A stretch of 64,000 nucleotides of DNA from JAKPAM01 sp047601745 (GTDB taxonomy: Bacteria; Pseudomonadota; Gammaproteobacteria; Burkholderiales; Burkholderiaceae_E), in the NCBI GenBank assembly GCA_047601745.1, contig JASGIS010000001.1:5456001-5520000 (forward strand), given 5' to 3'. Below are positions 7,737 to 15,725 of this stretch, one piece after another. How positions within the stretch are numbered: position 1 is the first letter of the stretch; every line of letters begins with the position of its first letter. The position numbers and the translations under genes were made by a program. Below the pieces are notes generated by a model, which was given only the letters and a program-made list of their open reading frames with translations, ran no database searches and was not told where the DNA came from.

Positions 7737-8796
7737 CAGCCGCCGACGGCCCACCGCCGACACCGCCGCGCGCCGCCTCAGCCCCTACGCGCAGGCGCTT
7801 GGGGGCATCGCCGAACCAGCGTCGACACGCGCGAGTCAGTACCGATTGATCGGCGAACCCCAGCATCTGCGCGACCTGCGCCAGCCCCAGACCCGGTTGA
7901 TCCAGCAGTTCCCGCGCCCACGCTTTGCGCGCCGCGTCGCGCAGAAGCTCGAACCGCGCGCCTTCGACGCGAAGCCTGCGCTGCAGAGTCCGCGGATGCT
8001 GCCCCAACGCGCGCGCCACGGTCGCCAGATCCGCCATGTCGACGCGCACCAGGTTGCCGAGCACCGCGCCGACCTGATCGGCCGCCGATGGCCTGGGCCC
8101 CGGCGACAGACCGAGCAGGAAGCGTTCGACGAAGTCCTGCAGGATCTGGCTGCGCCCGGGAATCGGCTGGCGCCATGCCAGCGGGTCCATCGCGATGCCG
8201 TCGAACGCCGCCTTGAAGCAAGGGATCTGGCCGAGATGCCGCCGGTATTGCGCCTCGCTCCCGAGCCGGGCGTGCCGGAAATGGATGCGCACCGGGCGCA
8301 GCGCGCGATCGGACAGCATCGCCACCATCCGGCACATGTAGCCGACCAGCATCTCGGTGATCTGCGGCACGTCGGGCAGCCCGGACAGCAACTGGAATAC
8401 CTCGACGCACTCCAGCCCGTCGTCCGGATCCCGGAAGCTGCGGTATCCCCAGGCCGGGCTGTGGAAATAGATGTACTTGCCGCCCAGCAGCATGCCTTCG
8501 CGCACGCTGGACGCCGACTGCATGATCAGCGCCAGTATGCCCAGCGCGTTGACGTCCTGCGCCGCGCACAGACGCAGCCCGAAGTCGCGCACGCCCAGCG
8601 AGCGGGCCGCTTCCTCGATGACCGCCGCCGCGCTCCGATACGGGACGTAGCGCTGCGGATCGGCCAGATCGGCCGGACGCAGCCCGCCCTCGCGCAGCAG
8701 CGCGACCGGATCGCCGCCGAGACCGGCGACCAGTTCCTGGAAACCGGCCAGCCCCACGGCGCGAACGATATTCGGATGGGTGGCGCGAACGGCCAT
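7732..8796 (-). CDS. AraC-family regulator with arabinose-binding-like N-domain
   Basis: A 354-aa activator. Residues 1-210 are the 'arabinose-binding domain 2' type sensor (LLREGGLRPADLADPQRYV, YRSAAAVIEEAARSLGVRDF), common in regulators of sterol, terpene and aromatic catabolism. The C-terminal AraC HTH pair is clear: DMADLATVARALGQHPRTLQ and LGLAQVAQMLGFADQSVL then RRWFG. It diverges from the Baeyer-Villiger monooxygenase gene (start 8930) and probably activates it; the inducer would be the substrate of that pathway. Its stop codon lies inside a 13-bp tandem array. Confidence 0.93.
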   Translation of the reverse strand: MAVRATHPNIVRAVGLAGFQELVAGLGGDPVALLREGGLRPADLADPQRYVPYRSAAAVIEEAARSLGVRDFGLRLCAAQDVNALGILALIMQSASSVREGMLLGGKYIYFHSPAWGYRSFRDPDDGLECVEVFQLLSGLPDVPQITEMLVGYMCRMVAMLSDRALRPVRIHFRHARLGSEAQYRRHLGQIPCFKAAFDGIAMDPLAWRQPIPGRSQILQDFVERFLLGLSPGPRPSAADQVGAVLGNLVRVDMADLATVARALGQHPRTLQRRLRVEGARFELLRDAARKAWARELLDQPGLGLAQVAQMLGFADQSVLTRACRRWFGDAPKRLRVGAEAARGGVGGGPSAAG

Positions 8797-8929
8797 CGGT
8801 ATTCGACCTGTCGTCCAACATCAAGATCATGTCGCGTCAGATCAAGCGTCGACATCAGGCGAAAACCTAACATACCGGGGCGCGAGCCTGCTCGCCCGTC
8901 ATCACGACACGCCAAGGAGACATCACCCC

Positions 8930-10426
8930 ATGCAAGCCAGCCCCCCGGCCACCCCGCTGAACGGCGGAGAGACCTTCGACTTCCTGATCATCGGCGCCGG
9001 CATCTCCGGCATCGGCGCCGCGTATCACCTGCGCCAGCGCTTTCCGGACAGCCGTTTCGCGCTGCTCGACGCGATGGAAGGCTTCGGCGGCACATGGTGG
9101 ACGCACCGCTACCCGGGCGCCCGCTCGGACAGCGACCTGTATACGTACGGGTACGGCTTCAAGCCGTGGCGCGGCCGCTCGATCGCCACCGCCGACGAGA
9201 TCCGCCAGTACCTGGCCGAGGTCATCGACGAGAACGATCTGGCACCGCGAATCCACTATGGCCACAAGGTGACGGCCGCCGACTGGTCGTCGGAGAACGC
9301 GTGCTGGACGCTGCAGGTCCGACGCGTCGGCTCGGGCGAGACGCTGACGCTCACGACCCGTTTCCTGTGGATGTGCTCGGGCTACTACGACCATGACAAG
9401 GGCTACACGCCCGAATGGCCGGGCTTCGAGGACTTCAAGGGCCGGATCGTTCATCCGCAGCACTGGCCCGAGGATCTCGACTGTGCCGGCAAGCGCGTCG
9501 TCGTCATCGGTTCGGGCGCCACGGCCGCCACGCTGATCCCGGCGCTGGCCGATTCGTGCGAACACATCACGATGCTGCAGCGCTCGCCGACGTTCTTCTC
9601 GGCGCAGCCCTGGGCGCACGAACTCGAAGAGCCGCTGCGCAAGCTGGGGCTGCCCGACGAGTGGATGCACGAGATCCTGCGGCGCGCGCACCTGGTCCGC
9701 AACGCCGAAGTCGTCCACACGTCGTTCGAACAGCCGCAGGCGCTCAGGACGTTCCTGATCGACCAGATCCGCGCGCAACTGCCCGAGGGCTTCGACGTCG
9801 ACAAGCACTTCAACCCGCGCTATCGCCCGTGGCAGCAGCGCATCGCCGTCGTCCCCGATGGCGACCTGTTCGCCGCGATCCGCAGCGGCAAGGCCTCGGT
9901 CGTCACCGACACCATCGAACGCTTCGACGCCACCGGCATCCGGTTGAACAGCGGCGAACACCTCGACGCCGACATCATCGTCACCGCCACCGGCTTCAAC
10001 CTGCAGTTGTTCGGCGGCATACCGTTCCGCATCGACGGCGAAGCGGTCGACTTCAGCCAGCACGTCACTTATCGGGGCGTGATGATCGACGGCGTGCCCA
10101 ACATGGCGTACATCCAGGGCTATTTCCGCTCGAGCTGGACGCTGCGCGTCGACCTGGTCTGCGATCTGGTCTGCGGCATCATCGAGCACATGCGCAGCCA
10201 GGGCCGCAAGGTCGTCGTGCCGACGCTCGGCGACGGCGGCGCCGACATGCAGCGCCTGCCGTGGATCGATCCCGAGAACTTCAACGCCGGCTACGTCGTG
10301 CGCGCACAATCGCGCATGTATCGCCAGGGCGACCGGGCGCCGTGGAAGCACGACATGGAGTACCACGAGGAGCGGACCGTGCTGCCGACCGTGCAGCCCG
10401 ACGACGAAGTACTGGCCTACCGCTGA
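8930..10426 (+). CDS. Baeyer-Villiger-type flavin monooxygenase
   Basis: A 498-aa class B flavoprotein monooxygenase that should insert oxygen next to a carbonyl (ketone to ester or lactone) using FAD, NADPH and O2. The FAD motif is IIGAGISGIGAAYHL (about 17-31). The NADPH Rossmann motif is VVVIGSGATAATL (about 190). Between them lies FKGRIVHPQHWP, which fits the BVMO fingerprint FxGxxxHxxxWP. AAGGAGA at 8913-8919 fixes the ATG at 8930. It is followed 50 bp later by an aldehyde dehydrogenase and is controlled from a divergent promoter shared with the AraC gene. The ketone substrate is unknown. Confidence 0.93.
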   Translation: MQASPPATPLNGGETFDFLIIGAGISGIGAAYHLRQRFPDSRFALLDAMEGFGGTWWTHRYPGARSDSDLYTYGYGFKPWRGRSIATADEIRQYLAEVIDENDLAPRIHYGHKVTAADWSSENACWTLQVRRVGSGETLTLTTRFLWMCSGYYDHDKGYTPEWPGFEDFKGRIVHPQHWPEDLDCAGKRVVVIGSGATAATLIPALADSCEHITMLQRSPTFFSAQPWAHELEEPLRKLGLPDEWMHEILRRAHLVRNAEVVHTSFEQPQALRTFLIDQIRAQLPEGFDVDKHFNPRYRPWQQRIAVVPDGDLFAAIRSGKASVVTDTIERFDATGIRLNSGEHLDADIIVTATGFNLQLFGGIPFRIDGEAVDFSQHVTYRGVMIDGVPNMAYIQGYFRSSWTLRVDLVCDLVCGIIEHMRSQGRKVVVPTLGDGGADMQRLPWIDPENFNAGYVVRAQSRMYRQGDRAPWKHDMEYHEERTVLPTVQPDDEVLAYR

Positions 10427-10476
10427 CAAAGTGACGTAGTACGATGTCCGTGATCGACCAAGAAGGAGACACGGAC

Positions 10477-11964
10477 ATGTCCGCACACGAAGCCGCCCGC
10501 CTGATCGAACGGCCCGATCGATTCTTCATCGGCGGGGATTGGGTCGCCCCGTCGAGCGACTCGGTGATCGAAGTCATCAACCCCACGACCGAAGAGGTCT
10601 TCCTGCGCGTCGGCGAAGCCCGCGCCGAGGACATCGACCGGGCCGTCGCGGCGGCCCGGCATGCGTTCGACAAAGGTCCGTGGCCCCGCATGACGCATGC
10701 CGAGCGCGCTGGCTACCTGCGCGCGATGGCCGAGGAAATCCGCAAGCGCGAAGCGGCGCTGGGCAAGGTCTGGACCAGCGAGGTCGGCGTCACGCAGCTC
10801 GCGTCCAAAGCGCTCGGATCGCGGATCGCGTCGATCTTCGACTATTACGCGGGCCTCGCCGACCCCTTCCAATGGGTCGAGCGACACGAAGCGCGGCAAT
10901 CGCCGGGCGCGGTCGCCAGCTTCCTCGCGCGCGAGCCGGTCGGCGTCGTCGGCGCGATCATCCCGTGGAACGGCGCGCTCAGCCTGTCGGGCTGGAAGTG
11001 CGCGCCGGCGCTGCTGGCCGGTTGCACGGTCGTGCTCAAGGCGTCGCCGGAGTCGCCCGGCGGCCCGCTGCAACTGGCCGAAGTCGCCAAGGCCGTCGGC
11101 CTGCCGGAGGGCGTGTTCAACGTGCTGACCGCCGACCGCGAGGTGTCCGAACTGCTGGTGCGTCATCCGGGGATCGACAAGATCACCTTCACCGGCTCGA
11201 GCGCCGCCGGCAAGAAGATCGCGTCGATCTGCGGCGAACGCATCGCCCGCTGCACGCTCGAGCTGGGCGGCAAGTCGGCGGCGGTCATCCTCGACGATTA
11301 CGATCTGGAAGAAGCCGCCGCGCACATCGCGACCTATGCCCCTTACCTTACCGGCCAGGTCTGCTCGTCGCTGACCCGCCTGATCGTTTCCAAGCACCGG
11401 CACGACCAGTTCGCCGAAGCGATGGCCGCGGCATTCGAGCGGATCAAGGTCGGCGACCCGTTCGACGAGGCGACCGGCATGGGCCCGCTGGCGATGCGCC
11501 GCCAACGCGACCGGGTCGAAGGCTATATCGCCAAGGGCCGCGAGGAAGGCGCCCGGGTCTGCACCGGCGGCGGCCGCCCGGCGCACCTGGACCGCGGCTT
11601 CTTCGTCGAGCCGACGGTGTTCGCCCACGTCGACAACAACATGACGATCGCCCGCGAGGAGATCTTCGGCCCGGTGGTCAGCATCATCCCCGCCAACGAC
11701 GAGGATCACGCGATCGAGATCGCCAACGACACGGTGTTCGGCCTGAACGCGTCGGTCTTCACCAATGACGCGACCCGCGCCTACCAGGTATCGCGCCGGC
11801 TGCTGGCCGGCACCGTCGGCCACAACTGGTTCCGCACCGACTTCTCGATCGCCTTCGGCGGCTTCAAGCAGTCGGGCATCGGCCGCGAAGGCGGCGTCGA
11901 AGGGCTGCTGCCGTTCCTCGAGGCGAAGACCATCATCCTCGAGGGCGAGCCGGACCTGGGCTGA
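10477..11964 (+). CDS. NAD(P)+-dependent aldehyde dehydrogenase
   Basis: A 495-aa ALDH-superfamily enzyme oxidising an aldehyde to the acid. Visible motifs are the cofactor loop GAIIPWNGAL, FTGSSAAGKKI, the catalytic-Glu motif LELGGKSA, and the nucleophile region TGQVCSSLTRL with its Cys. The ATG at 10477 (MSAHEAARL) has AAGGAG at 10462-10467; an in-frame ATG at 10444 is upstream of that site and less likely. It is probably co-transcribed with the monooxygenase and would handle an aldehyde made after ring or ester cleavage. Confidence 0.95.
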   Translation: MSAHEAARLIERPDRFFIGGDWVAPSSDSVIEVINPTTEEVFLRVGEARAEDIDRAVAAARHAFDKGPWPRMTHAERAGYLRAMAEEIRKREAALGKVWTSEVGVTQLASKALGSRIASIFDYYAGLADPFQWVERHEARQSPGAVASFLAREPVGVVGAIIPWNGALSLSGWKCAPALLAGCTVVLKASPESPGGPLQLAEVAKAVGLPEGVFNVLTADREVSELLVRHPGIDKITFTGSSAAGKKIASICGERIARCTLELGGKSAAVILDDYDLEEAAAHIATYAPYLTGQVCSSLTRLIVSKHRHDQFAEAMAAAFERIKVGDPFDEATGMGPLAMRRQRDRVEGYIAKGREEGARVCTGGGRPAHLDRGFFVEPTVFAHVDNNMTIAREEIFGPVVSIIPANDEDHAIEIANDTVFGLNASVFTNDATRAYQVSRRLLAGTVGHNWFRTDFSIAFGGFKQSGIGREGGVEGLLPFLEAKTIILEGEPDLG

Positions 11965-12104
11965 GCGGTCAAGCGGGGGCACGTCGACCGGCGCCCTGCT
12001 CCTGCGTGCGCCGGCCCCCCGGCGAACCACCCGGCGAAGTACGTCCGGGGGTTCGGGGATCGATGACGGCGCGGTCCGGCGCGCCGACACCCGTTCGACC
12101 AGGC

Positions 12105-13247
12105 CTACGCCCGGCTCGGCAGGATCAGATACTTCGACTGCGTCGCCCGCCGCGAATAGTCGGCGATCGCCTCGGGCTTCAACGCGCCGGACAGCGACAC
12201 CTCGTGCGAGTGATGGCTGGCGAACGTAGTCTTCAACTCGTCGACGACGCGCTGCTTCAACTCCCGGGTGCGCTCGGGACCGACCTTGTTCAGGAACGGG
12301 AACAGCAGCCAGCCGCCGACGCCCCAGGACATCCCGAAACTGCGGGTGATCTCGGTCGGGCTCGTGTCGAGCGTGCCGTACAGATAGACCTGCTTGTGCA
12401 CGTCGGAGCCGTAACGGCTGTACTCCTTGGCCGTGCGGTTGATCGCTGCCTCCATGCAGCCGAGGATCTGCCCGGCCAGCCTGCCGCCGCCGATCGCATC
12501 GAAGCCGATCGTCGCGCCGGTCGCCGCCAGCGCCTCGGTCAGTTCGGCGATGAAATCGGGCGAGCTCGAGTTGCAGACGTAGCGCGCGCCTTCGCCGCGC
12601 AACAGCGCCTCCTGCTCGGGCCGGCGCACGATGTTCACCAGCCCGATGCCGTCGGCGATGCAGATCCGGTTCAGCATGCGCCCGAGGTTGGACGCCGCGG
12701 CCGTGTGCACGAGCGCCTTGTGCCCCTCGCGGCGCATCGTCTCGGTCATGCCGAGCGAGGTCAGCGGATTGACGAAACACGAAGCGCCTTCGATCGCCGA
12801 CGTGCCGTCGGCGAGCACCAGGCACTGGTCGGCCGCGATCGTGCGGTACTGCGAATACATCGCCCCGCCGATGACCGCCACGGTCTTGCCGAGCAATGCC
12901 TGCGCCGCCGGTGAATCGCCGGCCGCGATCACGATGCCGGCGCCTTCGTTGCCGACCGGCATCGAGCGGCCGGCGCGCTGCGACAGGCCGCGCATCAGCC
13001 GATCCGGAATGCGCGCGGTGACCACGGGCCGCTCGTCGCTGCCCGAGAACCGGACCGTGCCGAGGTCCGCGGGTCCGAACAGCAGGCCGAGATCGGAAGG
13101 GTTGATCGGCGTCGCGTCGACGCGGATCAGCACCTGATCGGGACCGGGCGCCGTCACGTCGGTCTCGACGAGCGAAACCTCCAGTTCGCCGTCCGGCTTG
13201 ACGAGCGAGCGCAGTTGCAGGCCGGTGCGGGGGGTGGGTGATGTCAT
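12105..13247 (-). CDS. MDR-superfamily (quinone reductase/alcohol dehydrogenase-like) oxidoreductase
   Basis: A 380-aa medium-chain dehydrogenase/reductase. The GroES-like N-domain includes VLIRVDATPINPSDLGLLFG and PVGNEGAGIV. The NAD(P)-binding half has LVHTAAASNLGRMLNRI in place of the common GxGxxG, and FDAIGGGRLAGQIL. No structural-zinc Cys cluster is seen, so a zinc-free quinone-oxidoreductase-type enzyme is likely. The start at 13247 has GGAGACGAAGAA before it; an ATG at 13355 lies in non-family sequence. It converges on the aldehyde dehydrogenase gene with a 140-bp gap in which I see no gene. Confidence 0.88.
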   Translation of the reverse strand: MTSPTPRTGLQLRSLVKPDGELEVSLVETDVTAPGPDQVLIRVDATPINPSDLGLLFGPADLGTVRFSGSDERPVVTARIPDRLMRGLSQRAGRSMPVGNEGAGIVIAAGDSPAAQALLGKTVAVIGGAMYSQYRTIAADQCLVLADGTSAIEGASCFVNPLTSLGMTETMRREGHKALVHTAAASNLGRMLNRICIADGIGLVNIVRRPEQEALLRGEGARYVCNSSSPDFIAELTEALAATGATIGFDAIGGGRLAGQILGCMEAAINRTAKEYSRYGSDVHKQVYLYGTLDTSPTEITRSFGMSWGVGGWLLFPFLNKVGPERTRELKQRVVDELKTTFASHHSHEVSLSGALKPEAIADYSRRATQSKYLILPSRA

Positions 13248-13377
13248 TTCTTCGTCTCCGGGAAGAAGAGAGCATCGTAACTCGGCGTGGCGAGCCTGCC
13301 GGGAGATCGGGGCGAGCACGGTCGGAAAGCGAGCACGCCAGGGGTTCTTGACCACCCGATCCTTCCTTCGACCAAAA

Positions 13378-13416
13378 TATCCTATAATGGCTCCAGTTGG
13401 ATCTATTAAAATAGAT
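13378..13416 (+). promoter_or_regulatory. hipBA promoter and operator candidates
   Basis: A perfect -10 hexamer TATAAT lies at 13383-13388. It is flanked by TATCC (13378-13382) and GGATC (13399-13403), and by the dyad ATCTAT-TAAA-ATAGAT (13401-13416). E. coli HipB binds TATCC-N8-GGATA; here the half-sites are TATCC-N16-GGAT, so the spacing differs. This AT-rich patch 25-60 bp before hipB is the obvious autoregulatory site. Confidence 0.6.
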
Positions 13417-13440
13417 TCACGCTCTCACCGGAGCATTTCA

Positions 13441-13764
13441 ATGGAATCACCGCTACCCTTGCCCGTCGAACGAGCCATCCGCAAGTTCGGCAGCGACATC
13501 TCGCTAGCCCGTCGCCGACGCCATATCTCCCAGGCATCGCTGGCCGAGCGCATGGGAGCCTCCTTGTCCACCGTCCGGCGCATGGAAAAAGGCGACGTGC
13601 GGATACCCATCCATTTCTTCGCCCGCGCGCTGCATGTCTTTGGCGAGATCCGGGCGCTCGAGAACCTTTTGGATACACCGAACGACGAGATCGGTCTGAC
13701 GCTGATGGACGAGCATCTACCCAGACGCGTGCGCAGCAAGCGCGATGCTTCGGGGGCGCTGTGA
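13441..13764 (+). CDS. hipB: HipB-like antitoxin, XRE-family DNA-binding protein
   Basis: A 107-aa Cro/CI-type regulator: ISLARRRRHISQASLAERMG, ASLSTVRRMEKGD is the helix-turn-helix (residues 20-53). It precedes and overlaps the HipA-like kinase gene by 4 bp (GTGA), the normal antitoxin-first order of hipBA modules, and should both neutralise HipA and repress the operon at the dyads at 13378-13416. The C-terminus (HLPRRVRSKRDASGAL) is basic. The ATG at 13441 starts just before the conserved region; longer frames upstream are not conserved in style. Confidence 0.85.
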   Translation: MESPLPLPVERAIRKFGSDISLARRRRHISQASLAERMGASLSTVRRMEKGDVRIPIHFFARALHVFGEIRALENLLDTPNDEIGLTLMDEHLPRRVRSKRDASGAL

Positions 13765-15065
13765 AAGCCGGTGCGGCATCGACCCGGCGACAGGTCGAGC
13801 TTTGCATCGGCAAGGCAGCTCAGCGGGCCGGATCCTTGGTGTACGTCCGCCAAGGCAGACGCGAGAACAGCGCCATCGCATACGATGAGTCCTGGTTGGC
13901 CAATCCGGAGCGGTTCAACATCTCGGCCGATCTGCAACTCGCGCTGGGTTACCAGACCCACAAGGCGGCGTCACCGCGTAATTCGGTTTTTCACGGAGCG
14001 ATCGCCGACACGGCCCCCGATGCCTGGGGCCGACGCGTCATCGCCCGCGATCACGCCAAGCGTCGCAAGGACGATCCGCGCCTGCCGCCGCTGACCGAGT
14101 TGGATTATCTGCTGGCCGTCGACGACTTCAGCCGCGTCGGCGCACTGCGCTTGCGCGACCCGGATGGGACCTGGCACCGAACGGTTCCGGCAGGACGTCG
14201 CAGCACCCCGCCCTTGATCGAACTGGAACGGATCTTTCAGGCCAGCCATGCCTTGGAACGGGGGCAGGAAACGGCCGAGGACTTGCGCTACCTGCAAGGC
14301 AAGGGCACTTCGCTCGGCGGCATGCGGCCCAAGTGCACGATCCTGGACGAGGACGGCCGACTGGCCATCGGCAAGTTCCCGAGCGTGGATGACACGCGCA
14401 GCGTCACCCGTGGAGAAGTCCTGGCGCTGAAGCTGGCCGCGCGGGCCGGCATCGCCGCCGCGCCGGCGCGCATCGTCCAGTTGGGAGGCGCTGAGCGTGA
14501 CGCGTCCGTAGCCGTCATTCGCCGCTTCGATCGGGACGGTGCCGACGGCCGGATTCCTTACCAATCGGCCGCCTCGCTGCTGCAAGCGTCGCGCGAGGAG
14601 GATCGCAGCTATACGGAGATCGCCGACGCGATCCGCGCCCACGGCGATGCGCCCACGCAGGACGTACGCCAACTCTGGCGCCGCCTGGTGTTCAATCTGC
14701 TGATCACCAATGTGGACGATCATCTGCAGAACCATGGCTTCCTGCATGTGAAGCGCGGGTTGTGGCGCCTGGCGCCGGCCTTCGACATCAACCCCTTTCC
14801 GGACAAGGAGCGGGAATCCAAGACCTGGCTGTCCGAGCAGGACGGGCCGATCACCGACTTGAAGATGCTGTTGGCGCGTGCGCCCTACTTTGCCCTGGAC
14901 AGCGCGCAAGCCCTCGGCGCCCTGGCCGACGTGCATGCGGCGATATCGAATTGGCGGCGATTGGCGACCAGCGCGGAGGTCGGACTGCGGCCTGCCGAGC
15001 TGGAGGATTTCGCGCCGGCGTTCGAGCACGAGCAAACGAAGGCGGCCGGCGCGCTGCTGGGATAA
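13761..15065 (+). CDS. hipA: HipA-like serine/threonine kinase toxin
   Basis: A 434-aa HipA-family kinase. In E. coli HipA phosphorylates glutamyl-tRNA synthetase and causes persistence; the target here is unknown. Key parts seen: the HipA N-domain (LVYVRQGRRENSAIAYDESW), the Gly-rich loop GTSLGGMRPKCTI, the ATP-binding Lys in AIGKFPS, the catalytic loop NVDDHLQNHGFL and the metal-binding Asp in LAPAFDINPFP. All catalytic residues look intact, so it is probably active. It begins with GTG at 13761, overlapping the hipB stop, so the two are translationally coupled. Confidence 0.9.
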   Translation: MKAGAASTRRQVELCIGKAAQRAGSLVYVRQGRRENSAIAYDESWLANPERFNISADLQLALGYQTHKAASPRNSVFHGAIADTAPDAWGRRVIARDHAKRRKDDPRLPPLTELDYLLAVDDFSRVGALRLRDPDGTWHRTVPAGRRSTPPLIELERIFQASHALERGQETAEDLRYLQGKGTSLGGMRPKCTILDEDGRLAIGKFPSVDDTRSVTRGEVLALKLAARAGIAAAPARIVQLGGAERDASVAVIRRFDRDGADGRIPYQSAASLLQASREEDRSYTEIADAIRAHGDAPTQDVRQLWRRLVFNLLITNVDDHLQNHGFLHVKRGLWRLAPAFDINPFPDKERESKTWLSEQDGPITDLKMLLARAPYFALDSAQALGALADVHAAISNWRRLATSAEVGLRPAELEDFAPAFEHEQTKAAGALLG

Positions 15066-15098
15066 GCGGCGGCCCCGGTCAGCGAAGCGCCGACGACC

Positions 15099-15521
15099 TC
15101 AGACGATCTCGAGCTGGACGTCGATGTTGCCGCGCGTGGCGTTCGAATACGGGCACACCTGATGAGCCGCGTCCACCAGCTTCTTCTGCTGCTCACCGTC
15201 CAGTCCCGGCAGCGAGATCTTCAGTTTGACCGCGATGCCAAACGCCGCGCCCCCTTCGGTCGGGCCCAGCGAGACGCTGGAATCGATCGCCACGTCCTTG
15301 GGCACGGTCACGCCGACCTTCGGGGCCACCGCGCCCATCGCGCCGATGAAGCAGGCCGCGTAGCCGACCGCGAACAACTGTTCCGGATTGGTGCCGGGCT
15401 TGCCCGAGCCGGGCCGGCTCAGCGTGACGTCGAGTTGACCGTCGGACGTCTTGCCGGCGCCTTCGCGGCCGCCGGTCACGTGGGCTTCGGCGGTGTACAT
15501 AACCTTGTCGAGCTGGCGCAT
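15099..15521 (-). CDS. ohr: Organic hydroperoxide resistance protein (Ohr/OsmC family)
   Basis: A 140-aa thiol peroxidase reducing organic hydroperoxides with lipoylated proteins as the usual reductant. The N-terminus KVMYTAEAHVTGGREG is Ohr-like. Both redox cysteines are present: in GYAACFIGAM (about residue 57) and QVCPYSNATRGN (about 123), with the expected length. It faces hipA (33-bp gap, convergent). An OhrR-type repressor is not found next to it. Confidence 0.95.
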   Translation of the reverse strand: MRQLDKVMYTAEAHVTGGREGAGKTSDGQLDVTLSRPGSGKPGTNPEQLFAVGYAACFIGAMGAVAPKVGVTVPKDVAIDSSVSLGPTEGGAAFGIAVKLKISLPGLDGEQQKKLVDAAHQVCPYSNATRGNIDVQLEIV

Positions 15522-15725
15522 CGTGTCATCCTCCTGAGTGGTTTGCGAACAGATGGAGAGTCGCCCCGCCTGACGGCGGCAGCTTCCTCGCCACGGTACG
15601 GAGGCGCCTTCGGCGCCAGAGTACGAAAGCCTCGCTCGACCTCGGCCAGAAAGGCGAGGCCCGCGCTCGGCCCGTGGTCATGGTAGTCGTTCTCGCCGGC
15701 CGCTGCTCACATCCACCCGCTCCCG

